Counted from the stretch's first letter, positions 9,379 through 18,249 are shown. The stretch is 64,000 nucleotides of DNA from Allobosea caraganae (GCF_003351345.1 NZ_QQTO01000027.1:1-64000), one strand, 5' to 3'. The notes: generated by a model from the sequence alone, not told the origin. A program made the numbers and translations.

Positions 9379-9765
9379 CGGCACGACCAATAGCAGGCGT
9401 CGGTAATGTCGGGACTGTAGGCAGCCCGAGCGCAAGGCATTGCGGCACGGTCCTGTGCACGGTCTCGACGACGATCTCCGGCCCGAAGGCCCGCAATTCC
9501 TCGGTTCCAGCAGTGAGGCAGTTGCCGCACCGAAGGTCCGCTTCCAGGCAGTGACCCAGAGTCTGCTCTTGGCGCGAGGCGGAACTCTTAGTCCCCGCAT
9601 GCAAGCTGGGGCAGGAAAGCCTATATCCGAGCCAGAAAGTGGCCCTGGAAGACCTCTGCCTTCTCAAACTTCCGTTCAGCGGCGGAATCGCGCCCACTCC
9701 TAACTCCCGGAAACTCCGGAGAATCAGGCTCAGCGCGCTGCACATGAGGGAAAGCTATAACTAGC
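9379..9765. other. non-coding or decayed stretch beside gene fragments
   Basis: No convincing gene. A minus-strand frame reads 'GTEELRAFGPEIVVETVHR' and looks protein-like, but it has no start or family I can name and is probably more debris of the rearranged locus. Confidence 0.4.
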
Positions 9766-9855
9766 TGGCGGACAGGGCGGGATTCGAACCCGCGATACGG
9801 TTTCCCGTATACACACTTTCCAGGCGTGCGCCTTCAACCACTCGGCCACCTGTCC
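9766..9855 (-). tRNA. tRNA-Ser (anticodon GGA)
   Basis: On the minus strand the acceptor arm GGACAGG pairs with CCTGTCC. The anticodon loop is CTGGAAA, giving GGA. There is a long variable arm (TATACGGGAAACCGTATA region) typical of class II serine tRNAs, a TTCGAAT T-loop, and an encoded 3' CCA. Length is 90 nt. No integrase lies beside it, and the neighbouring gene fragments do not duplicate its 3' end. Confidence 0.97.
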
Positions 9856-10222
9856 GGCGCGCTGCTTATGACCGCCGAGCCGGCTTCTTTCAAGGGCTGA
9901 AACAGCGCTGATTCACATTCATCGACCCGATGTCCACGACCGAGCTCTCCCGGGAGAGCAAAAACCATGCGCCCGCCCCTGCGAATCCAGCGGCATCGGC
10001 CGCAAAATACCGGGTTCTGCCGGGCCTCCGGCCAGGATGCGCGGCTGTCGGGGCCCTTTGCGTCAACGGCGCCATTGCTTCGCCGCAGCTTGCGATCGAG
10101 CGATGTTGCAATCCAACGTGCGAATGAGCACATCCGGCGCGGGGCGTTCGGGACATTGGCTTGGCGCGGATTCTCCGTTCGGCGGGATTCGGACGGAGCG
10201 CGCGGGCGCAGGCGGGGTTGGG
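9856..10222. other. intergenic region without a supported gene
   Basis: Several open frames on both strands show only GC-driven openness with no ribosome site or domain. The segment presumably carries the promoters of tRNA-Ser (minus) and of the small membrane protein gene at 10223 (plus). Confidence 0.35.
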
Positions 10223-10546
10223 ATGCTGAGATTTCTGCTGCGGATGCTGGGCTATCTGAGCGTCGCCGGCGGTTTCGTCGTGCTCGTGCTCGACGGCGCC
10301 CGCTCGATCGCCAATTCGACGCTGCTGTTCACGCCGCTCTCGGAGACGCTGACCGCCCTGTTGCGCGAGCGCTACGCGCTGATCCAGCCGATGGTCGAGC
10401 GCAACATCCACCCGCTGCTCTGGGATCCGGTGCTGCTCAACCTGCTGAAGGCGCCGACGGCGGTGGCCGGCTTCGCGCTCGGCTTTGCGCTGCTCTGGCT
10501 CGGCGCCAGGCCGAAGCCGAAGATCGGCGTCGTCACGAGGCGATAG
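10223..10546 (+). CDS. small inner-membrane protein, function unknown
   Basis: A 107-residue protein with two membrane helices ('LSVAGGFVVLVLDGARSIA' and 'TAVAGFALGFALLWLGAR') and a short positively charged C-terminal tail (RPKPKIGVVTRR). ATG 10223 is preferred over upstream in-frame codons because the protein then starts just before the first helix and a G-rich ribosome site precedes it. Similar two-helix proteins are common in Hyphomicrobiales and uncharacterised. It converges on the haem peroxidase gene, with a shared terminator between. Confidence 0.7.
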   Translation: MLRFLLRMLGYLSVAGGFVVLVLDGARSIANSTLLFTPLSETLTALLRERYALIQPMVERNIHPLLWDPVLLNLLKAPTAVAGFALGFALLWLGARPKPKIGVVTRR

Positions 10547-10581
10547 CGCACAGTTTCCGTAGCCCGCCCGGGGCGAGGCAT

Positions 10582-10607
10582 GAAAGGGCGGCCCAGGCCG
10601 CCCTTTC
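10582..10607. terminator. bidirectional hairpin terminator
   Basis: A perfect 11-bp stem (GAAAGGGCGGC with GCCGCCCTTTC) and four-base loop lie between two convergent genes. The A/T ends of the arms give a short T-run in either direction. Confidence 0.75.
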
Positions 10608-10619
10608 CGTCTCAGCCGA

Positions 10620-12215
10620 TCAACCGATCGGGTTGACGTCGTCGACCAGGCGCAACAGGTCGGCCATGGTGAAGTCATTGATCTTGGCCGAGGGCAAGGT
10701 CGGCTTCCAGTCCTTCATCTGCCAGATGTAGGATTGCGGATCGCCATGGACGAGGCCGACGAAGACCTCCGAGACGATGGTCGAGCCGACCGGGCCGAGC
10801 CGCTCGCCATTGCCGCGGATCTGGGCCTCCTTGAGGATGTAGTACCAAAGCGGAGTCTGCTTATCGAGGCCCTGCTGCTTGGCGACGCCGCCGTCCGGCC
10901 CGCTGGCGATCTCGGCCGTGGTCAGCGGCTTCTTGACCTTCATGGCGGCCGCGACGTCCTGGCCCGAGGGCAGGCCGAGCATGACGCCGCGCTTCAGGTT
11001 GCGGAAGGCGAGGTTGCCGCCGCCGCCCGGCAGGTCGTGCAGCTCCTTGACCAGGAACGGATCGAGCCGCCGGGCATGGTTGAAGGTGAAGCCCGCCGTC
11101 CCGGACGGCGTGGCGAGGTCGTGGAAGCGGCGCCAGTCGATGATCCAGTTGCTCGGCAGCACCGAGACAGGCAGGGGGCCGGTCGGCGGGTTCGGCGCGA
11201 GGTTGCCCGTGATCTGCCCGGACAGGCCGGTGAAGCCGAAGAGCAGGTCGAAGCCGATGTCGGGGAAGACGTGGTTATGGCTGTAGGTCTGCCTGACCAT
11301 GCTGTGGCCGAGCCGATAGGCCGCCACCGAGAACTCGACCGGCATGTAGGGCGTGCGCTTGAAGCGGTAGAACTTGCGCCCGTCATGCAGGATCTTCGCG
11401 ACGATGCCGGGCTCGGTCAGGCGCTCGACGAAATCGTGCAGCACCAGCCACTGGTAATGCCAGGTGACGATGCGGCGCGCCTCGGTGAAGAGATCGGCCG
11501 GCGGCCTGGACCCGCCCGAAAGGATGTCGCAGACCTTGTTGTGGAACTTCAGGAAGGCGAGATGGGTCTGCGCCACCAGGAGGTTCTCGTCGTTGCGGTG
11601 GTCGCCGATCAGCGCCATGCCCTCGGGCGAGCGCGGCAGGTCGTTGCTGAAATCGCCGGTGACCCCGCCGAAGCCGACGGTCATGTTCTTGCCGATGACG
11701 AATTTCGGGCCGCGGGTTTTGAAGTCCGGCCCGTTGCGCGCGTAGAGCTGCGGCGAGCCGTCCGGCCCGAGCCCGTAGAGGCAGTCGAGGTCGAGGCTCG
11801 GCGTGCGGAAATTCTCGACGCCGAGCGGGTCCTTCTGCTTGTCGCCGAGCGAGGTCAGGTCGAGCGTGATGTCGTGGTCGACGAACTGGCCGAGATAGGT
11901 GAAGCCGGCCGGGACGTTGGGATTGTCCTTGGTCGCGTCGGCCGGCGTGGCGTCGAGCATCGCCTCGGCGAGCGCCTTGAGCTTGGCGTCGCTGACCTGC
12001 AGCGGCGCCAGCTTCGGGAACATCCGCCCGAACATGCCGGGGTCCTTGTGGCCCGAGAGCGCATCGAGCAGCTCGCGGGTCGGATGGCGGCCGGCGACGC
12101 CGTGGCCGGGCGTGACCTTGACCGCATTGGCCCTGGCGGTGGTGGCCTTGAGCAGTTCGACCGGCAGGCTGGTGCCAGCCTTGGTCACCGGAGGCAAAGT
12201 CATCGTGTCAGGCAT
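10620..12215 (-). CDS. animal-type haem peroxidase
   Basis: A 531-residue member of the peroxidase-cyclooxygenase (animal haem peroxidase) superfamily. ATG 12215 follows AGGAG at a good distance. Visible active-site elements are the distal His in GQFVDHD (H114, with D115 for calcium), the catalytic Arg region GDHRNDEN (R207), and the proximal haem-ligand His in AYRLGHSMVR (H304). There is no signal peptide and no extra domain, so this is a single-domain cytoplasmic or unconventionally exported enzyme. It would use peroxide to oxidise halides or small organics; the substrate is not readable. The gene is monocistronic and ends at a bidirectional terminator. Confidence 0.92.
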   Translation of the reverse strand: MPDTMTLPPVTKAGTSLPVELLKATTARANAVKVTPGHGVAGRHPTRELLDALSGHKDPGMFGRMFPKLAPLQVSDAKLKALAEAMLDATPADATKDNPNVPAGFTYLGQFVDHDITLDLTSLGDKQKDPLGVENFRTPSLDLDCLYGLGPDGSPQLYARNGPDFKTRGPKFVIGKNMTVGFGGVTGDFSNDLPRSPEGMALIGDHRNDENLLVAQTHLAFLKFHNKVCDILSGGSRPPADLFTEARRIVTWHYQWLVLHDFVERLTEPGIVAKILHDGRKFYRFKRTPYMPVEFSVAAYRLGHSMVRQTYSHNHVFPDIGFDLLFGFTGLSGQITGNLAPNPPTGPLPVSVLPSNWIIDWRRFHDLATPSGTAGFTFNHARRLDPFLVKELHDLPGGGGNLAFRNLKRGVMLGLPSGQDVAAAMKVKKPLTTAEIASGPDGGVAKQQGLDKQTPLWYYILKEAQIRGNGERLGPVGSTIVSEVFVGLVHGDPQSYIWQMKDWKPTLPSAKINDFTMADLLRLVDDVNPIG

Positions 12216-12711
12216 GGAAATCTCCTGTCGCTTTGGGCGCCGGAGCGCCTTGGACGTGAAAGATTGTCCCCCAAAATCCCCGTTGCCTTAGGCCGTGAGC
12301 CACGCCCCGCCACGCTCTGCGTCATGGCGAACACTGTAAAATATCGCTAAATCTTCCGAATATAGTCTCCGGCGTGGCGCCGCCGAATTCCTCTAATATC
12401 AATACGCAATCCAGGCAAGTCTCCCTGGAGACGAATTCTGAACGAACACCATCAAGAACTTGCGGCAAGCTGTTTCGAACAAACAGCGATTACAAGATCG
12501 CCGAAAGAAGCAGCATCGTCTCCCATCTCGCTGACGAAGAGAAAGCCGGCGACCGAGCGAGGGAGCCGTAGCGACCTTTCCGCGCAAGGCTCCATGACCC
12601 CCGTCACAGACGCCGGATGGCGCCGTCTCATCCGGCGCCACAAGTTCCCTATATGTTCTTGCCTTGGCGCCGGGCTTTCGCTAGCTTCCGATTGGGCAGG
12701 GGGTGGCGCTG
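12216..12711. other. divergent intergenic region upstream of peroxidase and comM
   Basis: About 500 bp with no supported gene. Short frames on both strands lack ribosome sites. It must hold the promoters of the peroxidase gene (minus) and comM (plus). AGGGGG at about 12698-12703 is the likely comM ribosome site. Confidence 0.4.
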
Positions 12712-13353
12712 ATGGTGACGCGGGTCGCGACGGTTGCGTTCGAGGGCATCGAGGCGCGCAGCGTCGACGTGCAGGTCCAGGTCACGCCCGGCAACGTCAA
12801 CTTCATCCTGGTCGGCCTGCCGGACAAGGCGGTGGCGGAGAGCCGCGAACGGGTGCGCGCCGCGCTGATCGCGTCAGGGCTGGCGCTCCCGGCCAAGCGC
12901 ATCACGGTCAATCTCGCGCCGGCCGACCTGCCCAAGGAGGGCAGCCACTACGATCTCCCGATCGCGCTCGGCGTGATGGCCGCGATCGGCGCGATCCCGG
13001 CCGATGCGCTGGCGGGCTATACGGTGCTGGGCGAGCTTGCGCTCGACGGCTCGCTGACCGCGGTCGCCGGCGTGCTGCCGGCGGCGATCGCAGCCTATGG
13101 GCGCGGCCAGGGGCTGATCTGCCCGGCGGCCTGCGGGCCGGAGGCGGCCTGGGCAGCGGCCGATATCGACATCCTCAGCCCGCGCTCGCTGATCCAGCTC
13201 GCCAACCATTTCAAGGGCACGCAGGTGATGGCGCGGCCGGTGCCGGCGATGGCGCGGCAATCGGGACCATTGCCCGACCTTTCCGATATCCGCGGCCAGG
13301 AAAGCGCCAGGCGGGTGCTGGAGATCGCGGCCGCCGGCGGCCACAATCTCCTA
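12712..13353 (+). pseudogene. comM: comM (YifB) 5' part, interrupted by an integrated element
   Basis: The first ~214 codons of ComM/YifB, the Mg-chelatase-like AAA+ helicase that promotes branch migration during natural transformation. They begin 'MVTRVATVAFEGIEARSVDV' at ATG 12712, behind AGGGGG. The N-terminal S5/Lon-like domain is intact and includes GLPDKAVAESRERVRAA and NLAPADLPKEGSHYDLP. Homology stops after AAAGGHNLL, exactly where normal ComM continues into its Walker A region. The frame then runs into unrelated sequence to 13659. The loss of the whole AAA+ motor means this copy is non-functional while the element is present. The remainder of comM should lie at the element's other end, outside this window. 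Confidence 0.9.
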
Positions 13354-13356
13354 ATA
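13338..13356. other. probable left attachment site (attL) inside comM
   Basis: ComM homology breaks at the codons for GHNLL (bases 13338-13353), 50 bp before a large serine recombinase gene that reads into the element. comM is a known target for serine-recombinase elements such as AbaR-type islands. The exact crossover core cannot be fixed without attR, which is not in the window. Confidence 0.6.
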
Positions 13357-13403
13357 TCAGCTGCACTATTGTCTCTGCTCGTTAGGCATTCCTTTTCACG
13401 AGC

Positions 13404-15011
13404 ATGGCAATGTCCGCAATCATGGCCCGATCCAAAACACGAGCGCAATCGACACCGGCAAAGCCGTGTGCGTACTCCTATGTGCGCTTCTCGACGCCGG
13501 AGCAGGCGCGCGGCGAGAGCTTTCGCCGGCAGATCGAGGCTGCGCGTGCTTATGCCGCCAAGCATGGCCTCGTGCTCGACGAAAGTTTTCGCGACGAGGG
13601 CGTTTCGGCGTTCAAGGGCAAACACCGCGACGAGCGGGCGGCGCTGGGCGCCTTCCTAAAGCGCGTCGAGAGCGGCGACGTTGCAAAGGGGTCGTACCTT
13701 CTCGTCGAGAGCCTCGACCGATTGTCGCGAGAAGAGGTGGTCGATGCCCTGGAGCTGTTTCTGGGGTTGACCCGCAACGGCATCACCATCGTCACGTTGA
13801 CCGATCAGCGTGTCTATTCGCGTGCGAGCCTGCGAGCCGACCAGACGCAGCTGATCATCTCCATTGTCGTGATGTCGCGTGCTCATGAAGAAAGCGCCCT
13901 GAAGTCCAAGCGCGTCTCCGACGCCTGGGCGGCCAAGCGCCAGCGCGCGGCCGACGACAAGCAGGCGATGACAGCGCGCTGCCCAGGCTGGCTCGAACTC
14001 GTCGGCGGCCCGAAGTCGGGCGAGTATCGCGAGATTACGAAGCACGTCGAGATCGTTCAGAAGATGTTTGCGGACACGATCGCCGGCCTTGGCCGTCGCT
14101 CAATCCAGGCGAAGCTGAACGCCGACGAAGTCCCGACCTGGGGCACTGGCAAGAAGAAGGGCCAGTACTGGCACGACAGCTACATCGCAAAGATTTTGTC
14201 TAACCCGGCGACCTTCGGCCGCTATGTGCCGCGCGGCAAACTTGCCGGCGGATCGGATGCGACCGCTGAGGCAGCGATCGACGGGTATTTCCCGGCAATC
14301 ATCGACGAGGAGACGTTTTGGGCGGCGCAAGTCGCATCCAAGGCGCGAGGCTTTGGTAAAGGCACGCCCGGTCGTCGCAAGAACCTCCTGTCAGGTCTCG
14401 TGCGCTGCGAAGCTTGTGGCAGCAACATGATCTTCATCGACAAGATGGTGCGCGGTGGCGGCCACAAGCTACGCTGTGGCCGCGCTCATGCCAGCGCCGG
14501 CTGCGATCATCGCACCATGTACGATTACAAGAAGGTGGAGCTCGCGGTTGTGTTCGGGCTCGGCCAGCGCCGGAAAGCGCTGATCGACGCCGCCACTGAT
14601 CGCCAAAGCCAAGCGCAAGCGGCACTGTCTGCGGCTCAGGCTCGCCGCGAAGCAATCGAGCGCCAGCTCGATAACCTCATCCAGCTCGTTCAAGCCTCGG
14701 GCGGCGGCAGTCGCCTCGGCAAGCAGGTCCAGGCGCTCGAGGCCGAGCTGGAGGCGGCAGAGACGGAAGCTGCAAAGCTCGACCGGGCCTATCGGCAATC
14801 TCGGCCCGCCGATATCGACGAAGCCGCCGCCGGGTTGAAGGTCGTCTATGACAGTCTCAATGCCGATCCGGACGACCTCGCCGTTCGCGCTGCTTTCCAG
14901 CAGCGGCTCAAGCTGCTGGTTGCTCATGTCGTGCTGGGTCCGACCGGTTTTGTCGCGACCCATAGCGATGGCTCAACGTCGCGGACCAGCTTCGCCGGCC
15001 CGCGCCGCTGA
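13404..15011 (+). CDS. large serine recombinase (integrase of the element)
   Basis: A 535-residue large serine recombinase expected to integrate and excise the element through a Ser-DNA intermediate. The resolvase-type catalytic domain shows the nucleophile in VRFSTPEQ (S30) and the Arg cluster in DRLSRE (R106, R109). A recombinase domain covers about residues 190-320, including RSIQAKLNADEVPTW. A zinc ribbon follows with Cys at 335, 338, 358 and 367, then a long coiled coil at about 400-465 and a short C-terminal tail. ATG 13404 is taken as start, although ATG 13422 is also possible; the ribosome site is weak. It is the first gene inside the element and reads away from the comM junction. Confidence 0.93.
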   Translation: MAMSAIMARSKTRAQSTPAKPCAYSYVRFSTPEQARGESFRRQIEAARAYAAKHGLVLDESFRDEGVSAFKGKHRDERAALGAFLKRVESGDVAKGSYLLVESLDRLSREEVVDALELFLGLTRNGITIVTLTDQRVYSRASLRADQTQLIISIVVMSRAHEESALKSKRVSDAWAAKRQRAADDKQAMTARCPGWLELVGGPKSGEYREITKHVEIVQKMFADTIAGLGRRSIQAKLNADEVPTWGTGKKKGQYWHDSYIAKILSNPATFGRYVPRGKLAGGSDATAEAAIDGYFPAIIDEETFWAAQVASKARGFGKGTPGRRKNLLSGLVRCEACGSNMIFIDKMVRGGGHKLRCGRAHASAGCDHRTMYDYKKVELAVVFGLGQRRKALIDAATDRQSQAQAALSAAQARREAIERQLDNLIQLVQASGGGSRLGKQVQALEAELEAAETEAAKLDRAYRQSRPADIDEAAAGLKVVYDSLNADPDDLAVRAAFQQRLKLLVAHVVLGPTGFVATHSDGSTSRTSFAGPRR

Positions 15012-15023
15012 GCGGCTCGCCTT

Positions 15024-15329
15024 CTACTCGCCAAGCCGCCGGGTCGTGGAATCGGTACGGCCTTTGAGCCCGGTCAGCGCCCCGATCCGGCGCCGCACCT
15101 TCGACCAATGCCCCGATGGGCGATCGATCTCGACGAGCCGGCCCTGCCGCTCGTCGTCGGCGAGCTGACGCGCATTGTAGTAGGCCGAGGAGCCGTGACG
15201 CCCCATCAGCGCCTGCGCGTCACGCTCGACCAGCTCGCCCTGGCGTCTTCGCAGACCACGGTACGCGGCCAACCATCCCGATATCCGACTTAACATGGGA
15301 GCCATCGTCTTTCGTAACCTGTCGACCAT
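15024..15329 (-). CDS. small basic protein conserved in rhizobial mobile elements
   Basis: A 101-residue Arg-rich protein from ATG 15329. An in-frame TTG at 15368 is less likely. Recognisable segments are 'ALMGRHGSSAYYNARQLA' and 'LVEIDRPSGHWSKVRRRIG', which I associate with small proteins next to recombinases in alphaproteobacterial islands; no function is known. It is convergent with the recombinase gene, with only 12 bp between the stops. The basic composition would suit nucleic-acid binding, for instance a directionality or accessory factor, but that is speculation. Confidence 0.6.
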   Translation of the reverse strand: MVDRLRKTMAPMLSRISGWLAAYRGLRRRQGELVERDAQALMGRHGSSAYYNARQLADDERQGRLVEIDRPSGHWSKVRRRIGALTGLKGRTDSTTRRLGE

Positions 15330-15445
15330 GATGCCGCTTTGCCCATGAAATGTCGAACAGTCTTCCAATCAGGCACAAGCGCGACTGATCCAGGGCGATA
15401 GCCCCGACAGTCTGACCTCAGCATAATTCAATTGATCCGACTGCA

Positions 15446-15472
15446 GGGGAGTGGGGCTTCGCCCCTCTCCCC
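15446..15472. other. strong GC stem-loop upstream of the ParB-like gene
   Basis: The arms GGGGAGTGGGGC and GCCCCTCTCCCC pair over 12 positions with one T-T mismatch and a three-base loop. No T-run follows on either strand, so it is not a canonical terminator. It lies 210 bp before the ParB-like start and could be a structured leader or a protein-binding hairpin. Confidence 0.45.
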
Positions 15473-15684
15473 TCGCGAGCGCTCGGCGTAGGCGCCGGCG
15501 GCCTCGCATGTCGCGCAGATCGGGAAGTTTGATTCCGTCGTTTCATCTCCCTCCCAACCCGATCCGCCCGCCCCGCAAGGCGCCGGGCCCGCTCGCGCTC
15601 GCCACCCCTCTCCCCACCGCTCTCGCGGCCCCGGGAGGCATGGCCGGGGACCATGCCTCGGTCGGCAACGGAGAGAGGTTTCCC

Positions 15685-17601
15685 ATGTCGCGTGAGTTGA
15701 TCGAAGTCCCCCTGAACAAGCTGGTCGTCGCTGAGAGCAATGTTCGCCGTACCGGCGCCAAAGATGGCGTCGAGGAGTTGGCGGCCAGCATTCTGGCGCA
15801 CGGTCTGTTGCAGCCGCTGCTGGTCGTCGCGTGCGAGGACGGGCGCTATGCCGTCATCGCCGGTTCGCGCCGGCTTGCAGCGATGAAGCTGCTCGCCAAG
15901 CGCAAGGCGCTGCCGCGCGGCTTTGCCGTTCCAGTGATGGTGCGTGAGGCCGGCGAGGAGGAGAGTTTGGCCGAGAACGTCGTGCGCATGACGTTGCATC
16001 CCGCCGATCAGTACGAAGCGTTTCGTCGGCTCGAACTGTCTGGTTTGGGTGCGGCTGACATCGCAGCGCGCTTTGGCGTCTCGCTAAGGATCGTCCGGCA
16101 GCGGCTCGCGCTCGGCGCGGTCGCGCCTCATCTCATGCAGGCCTACCGGGATGGCGAGCTGACGCTTGCTCAGCTTGAGGCCTTTACCGTCACCGACGAT
16201 CCGGTCCGTCAGGATCAGGTCTATCAGGCGCTCGGCTCGTTCAGGGAGCCGTGGCGGATCAGGGCGGCGCTGACGCAGGCTGATATCTCTGGACGAGACC
16301 GGCGCGTTCAGTTCCTTGGGCTGGACGTCTATGAGATGGCCGGCGGCGCGGTGCTGCGCGACCTGTTCTCGACCACCGACGAGGTTTGGTTGACCGATGC
16401 CGCGCTGCTCGACCGGCTCTGCCTCGGCAAGCTCGGCGAGATCGCCGATCAGGTCGCGCAGGAGGGTTGGCTGTGGACGGACGTGGCGTTGGAGTTCCCC
16501 CACAGCCATGGCTGCCGGCGCGTCTATCCTTTTGCCGTCGAGCTGACCGATGACGTGGTGCAGCAGCGGCTTGCCGCCAATGTGGCCTTGGAGGAACTTT
16601 ACACCCAGCATCCTCGCGACGAGGTGAGCGAGGAGGTCGCAGCCGAGATGGCGAGGCTGGACGAGGAAATCACGCGACTCTCCCATCAGGCCTACGCTTA
16701 CGATCCCGCGATCATTCCATGCGCAGGCGTCTTCGTTGTCCTGGGCCATGATGGAGATGCTCGTATCGAGCGCGGATTTGTCAGACCCCAAGACGAGGTC
16801 CCGGAGCCGGAAGGTGAGCACGAGGCCAAGGCGGCGCAGGCGAGCAACAACGACAGCGTCAGTGCAGATGTCACCATGCCTGTCGAAGCGGAGAGCGGAG
16901 GCATTGGTTTGTCGGATCGGCTGATCGCCGATCTGTCCGCGCAGAGGACCGTCGCGCTTCGCGACGTTCTCGCCCGCCAGCCTGACATCGCCATGCTGGC
17001 GCTTGCGCACACATTGATCCTGCAAGGCTTCTATGGCCGGCGCTATGACGCGCCATCTTGCCTGACCATCCGGATCGAGGCGCCCGCGCTGGCACAGCAT
17101 GCCGAGGGAATCGACGATGGACCCGCCGCGCGCGCCATCACGGAGCGGCACGAGGAGTGGGCCAAGATGATGCCGCAGGAGGCGGCAGAGCTTTGGGATT
17201 GGCTGTCCACGCTCGACCGTGACAGCCGTGACGCCTTGCTGGCCCATGTGGTCGCGCAAAGTGTCAATGCGCTTATCCTGCCCCATGAGTGCAGGACGAG
17301 TGTGATCCGGGATGCGAATCGGTTGGCGCAGGCAACCGGCTTGGCCATGCGGGATTATTGGAGCCCGACCGTGCCGGCTTATCTTGGACGCGTCACCAAG
17401 GCTGCGATCATGCAGGCGGTGGAGGAGGGCGTCTCAAACGAGGCAGCGCAGCGGCTGGGCAGCCTGACCAAGGTCGAGATGGCCAGACAGGCCGAGCGCC
17501 TTCTGGTCGAAACGGATTGGCTGCCGGCCGGATTGCGGACTCCTGCCGACGTGGCAGAGGGGGAGCAGGAGGCAGTCGCGTTCGCGCAAGCTGCTGAGTA
17601 G
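15685..17601 (+). CDS. ParB/Srx-fold protein of mobile-element type
   Basis: A 638-residue ParB-family protein. ATG 15685 is chosen because GAGAGG lies just upstream and the protein then begins with the canonical ParB start ('LIEVPLNKLVVAESNVRR'). The N-terminal nuclease/CTPase fold contains GVEELAASILAHGLLQPLLV, the GSRRLAAMKLL helix and the ENVVR motif. An HTH follows ('LGAADIAARFGVSLRIVRQR'). The long C-terminal part (about residues 250-638) is helical and not assigned. Such large ParB-like proteins are typical of rhizobial plasmids and integrative elements, where they act in maintenance or regulation. A terminator follows directly, so it ends its own transcription unit. Confidence 0.9.
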   Translation: MSRELIEVPLNKLVVAESNVRRTGAKDGVEELAASILAHGLLQPLLVVACEDGRYAVIAGSRRLAAMKLLAKRKALPRGFAVPVMVREAGEEESLAENVVRMTLHPADQYEAFRRLELSGLGAADIAARFGVSLRIVRQRLALGAVAPHLMQAYRDGELTLAQLEAFTVTDDPVRQDQVYQALGSFREPWRIRAALTQADISGRDRRVQFLGLDVYEMAGGAVLRDLFSTTDEVWLTDAALLDRLCLGKLGEIADQVAQEGWLWTDVALEFPHSHGCRRVYPFAVELTDDVVQQRLAANVALEELYTQHPRDEVSEEVAAEMARLDEEITRLSHQAYAYDPAIIPCAGVFVVLGHDGDARIERGFVRPQDEVPEPEGEHEAKAAQASNNDSVSADVTMPVEAESGGIGLSDRLIADLSAQRTVALRDVLARQPDIAMLALAHTLILQGFYGRRYDAPSCLTIRIEAPALAQHAEGIDDGPAARAITERHEEWAKMMPQEAAELWDWLSTLDRDSRDALLAHVVAQSVNALILPHECRTSVIRDANRLAQATGLAMRDYWSPTVPAYLGRVTKAAIMQAVEEGVSNEAAQRLGSLTKVEMARQAERLLVETDWLPAGLRTPADVAEGEQEAVAFAQAAE

Positions 17602-17628
17602 GCGGACCTCTTGGTTCAAGGTGTTAGG

Positions 17629-17655
17629 CGGCCGCTCCGATGGGGCGGCCGTTTT
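17629..17655 (+). terminator. Rho-independent terminator after the ParB-like gene
   Basis: A 10-bp stem (CGGCCGCTCC with GGGGCGGCCG, one G-T pair), a three-base loop and TTTT, 27 bases after the stop. The last bases overlap the left end of the long direct repeat at 17648. Confidence 0.8.
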
Positions 17656-18206
17656 CGTCGTTGTTGAAGCTGCCGGGCGACGTCGGTTGGTCTCCTGTCG
17701 GCTTTGTCCGGGCCGTGGCCACCTGCGTCCTCTTTCTGCTGGCTATCTGGCCGAGTCGGGCTTTTCAGGCGCAACGGCGTTGCCGTTCTCCACGGTGTTT
17801 CGACCCTGCGGGTGCGCCTCAGCCCGCCTCGACCTTGTCGACGCCATCGAGGACGCGGTGGTCGCGGCCCGGACAAAATCGACAGGAGACGAAAATGGCG
17901 ACGATCGGCAGCTTCAAGAAGGACGAAAACGGCTTCACTGGCGTGATCAACACGCTGACCCTGACCAGCAAGGTCCGTTTCATCCGCAGCGACAGCGAAA
18001 GCGACAAGGGTCCGTCACACCGCCTTTTCGCCGGCAAGACCGAAATCGGCGCGGCCTGGGCCAAAACCTCGAAAGAAGGCAAACCCTATCTCTCGGCGAA
18101 ACTCGACGATCCCAGTTTCTCGGCAGCGATTTACGCCACCTTGATCGAGGACACCGACACTTCCGGCAACTACGCACTCATCTGGTCGCGTAGGACAGCC
18201 GAGTAA
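17648..18206 (+). repeat. direct repeat copy 1 (559 bp, contains a DUF736 gene and its leader)
   Basis: Matches 28882-29440 base for base in length, with no indels. By hand I count about 38 mismatches, roughly 93% identity. The shared part begins at GCCGTTTTCGTCG, includes a 247-bp leader and a whole DUF736 gene, and ends with its stop codon. The leader is as conserved as the gene: its last ~70 bp before the ATG are identical. The two copies bracket the complete defence cassette. Confidence 0.9.
17895..18206 (+). CDS. DUF736 protein, copy 1
   Basis: A 103-residue DUF736 protein, a family found almost only on alphaproteobacterial plasmids and integrative elements; its function is unknown. ATG 17895 follows AGGAG at seven bases. 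Typical features are 'MATIGSFKKDENGFTG', 'IGAAWAKTSKEGKPYLSAKL' and the ending 'GNYALIWSRR'. It differs from the second copy at few residues (for example EN/EI, GKP/GRS, DT/DI). It lies in element backbone between the ParB-like gene and the cargo. The 240-bp leader is non-coding but highly conserved between copies. Confidence 0.88.
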   Translation: MATIGSFKKDENGFTGVINTLTLTSKVRFIRSDSESDKGPSHRLFAGKTEIGAAWAKTSKEGKPYLSAKLDDPSFSAAIYATLIEDTDTSGNYALIWSRRTAE

Positions 18207-18220
18207 GAGCGTCGAACGTC

Positions 18221-18249
18221 GAGCGCTCCGCCGACAAGGCGGGGCGCTC
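18221..18249. terminator. hairpin terminator shared by DUF736 copy 1 and the QueC operon
   Basis: A 12-bp stem (GAGCGCTCCGCC with GGCGGGGCGCTC, one mismatch) and loop GACAA, 15 bases after the DUF736 stop. The defence operon on the minus strand ends at 18434 and points at the same hairpin. Confidence 0.65.

Noticed and set aside
8674..9600. 308-codon minus-strand frame as one gene
   Set aside because: Only about 80 internal codons resemble a known domain; the ends are out-of-frame readings of other fragments.
10734..12350. 538-codon open frame on the plus strand
   Set aside because: It is antisense to the haem peroxidase, whose catalytic motifs are unambiguous; this frame has no recognisable domain.
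12389..12402. CTCTAATATCAAT resembling the element end CTCCTAATATCAG at 13348
   Set aside because: Only a short partial match upstream of comM; more likely chance than a second attachment core.
16084..17286. 400-codon open frame on the minus strand
   Set aside because: It is antisense to the ParB-like gene; Arg/Leu-rich shadow composition.
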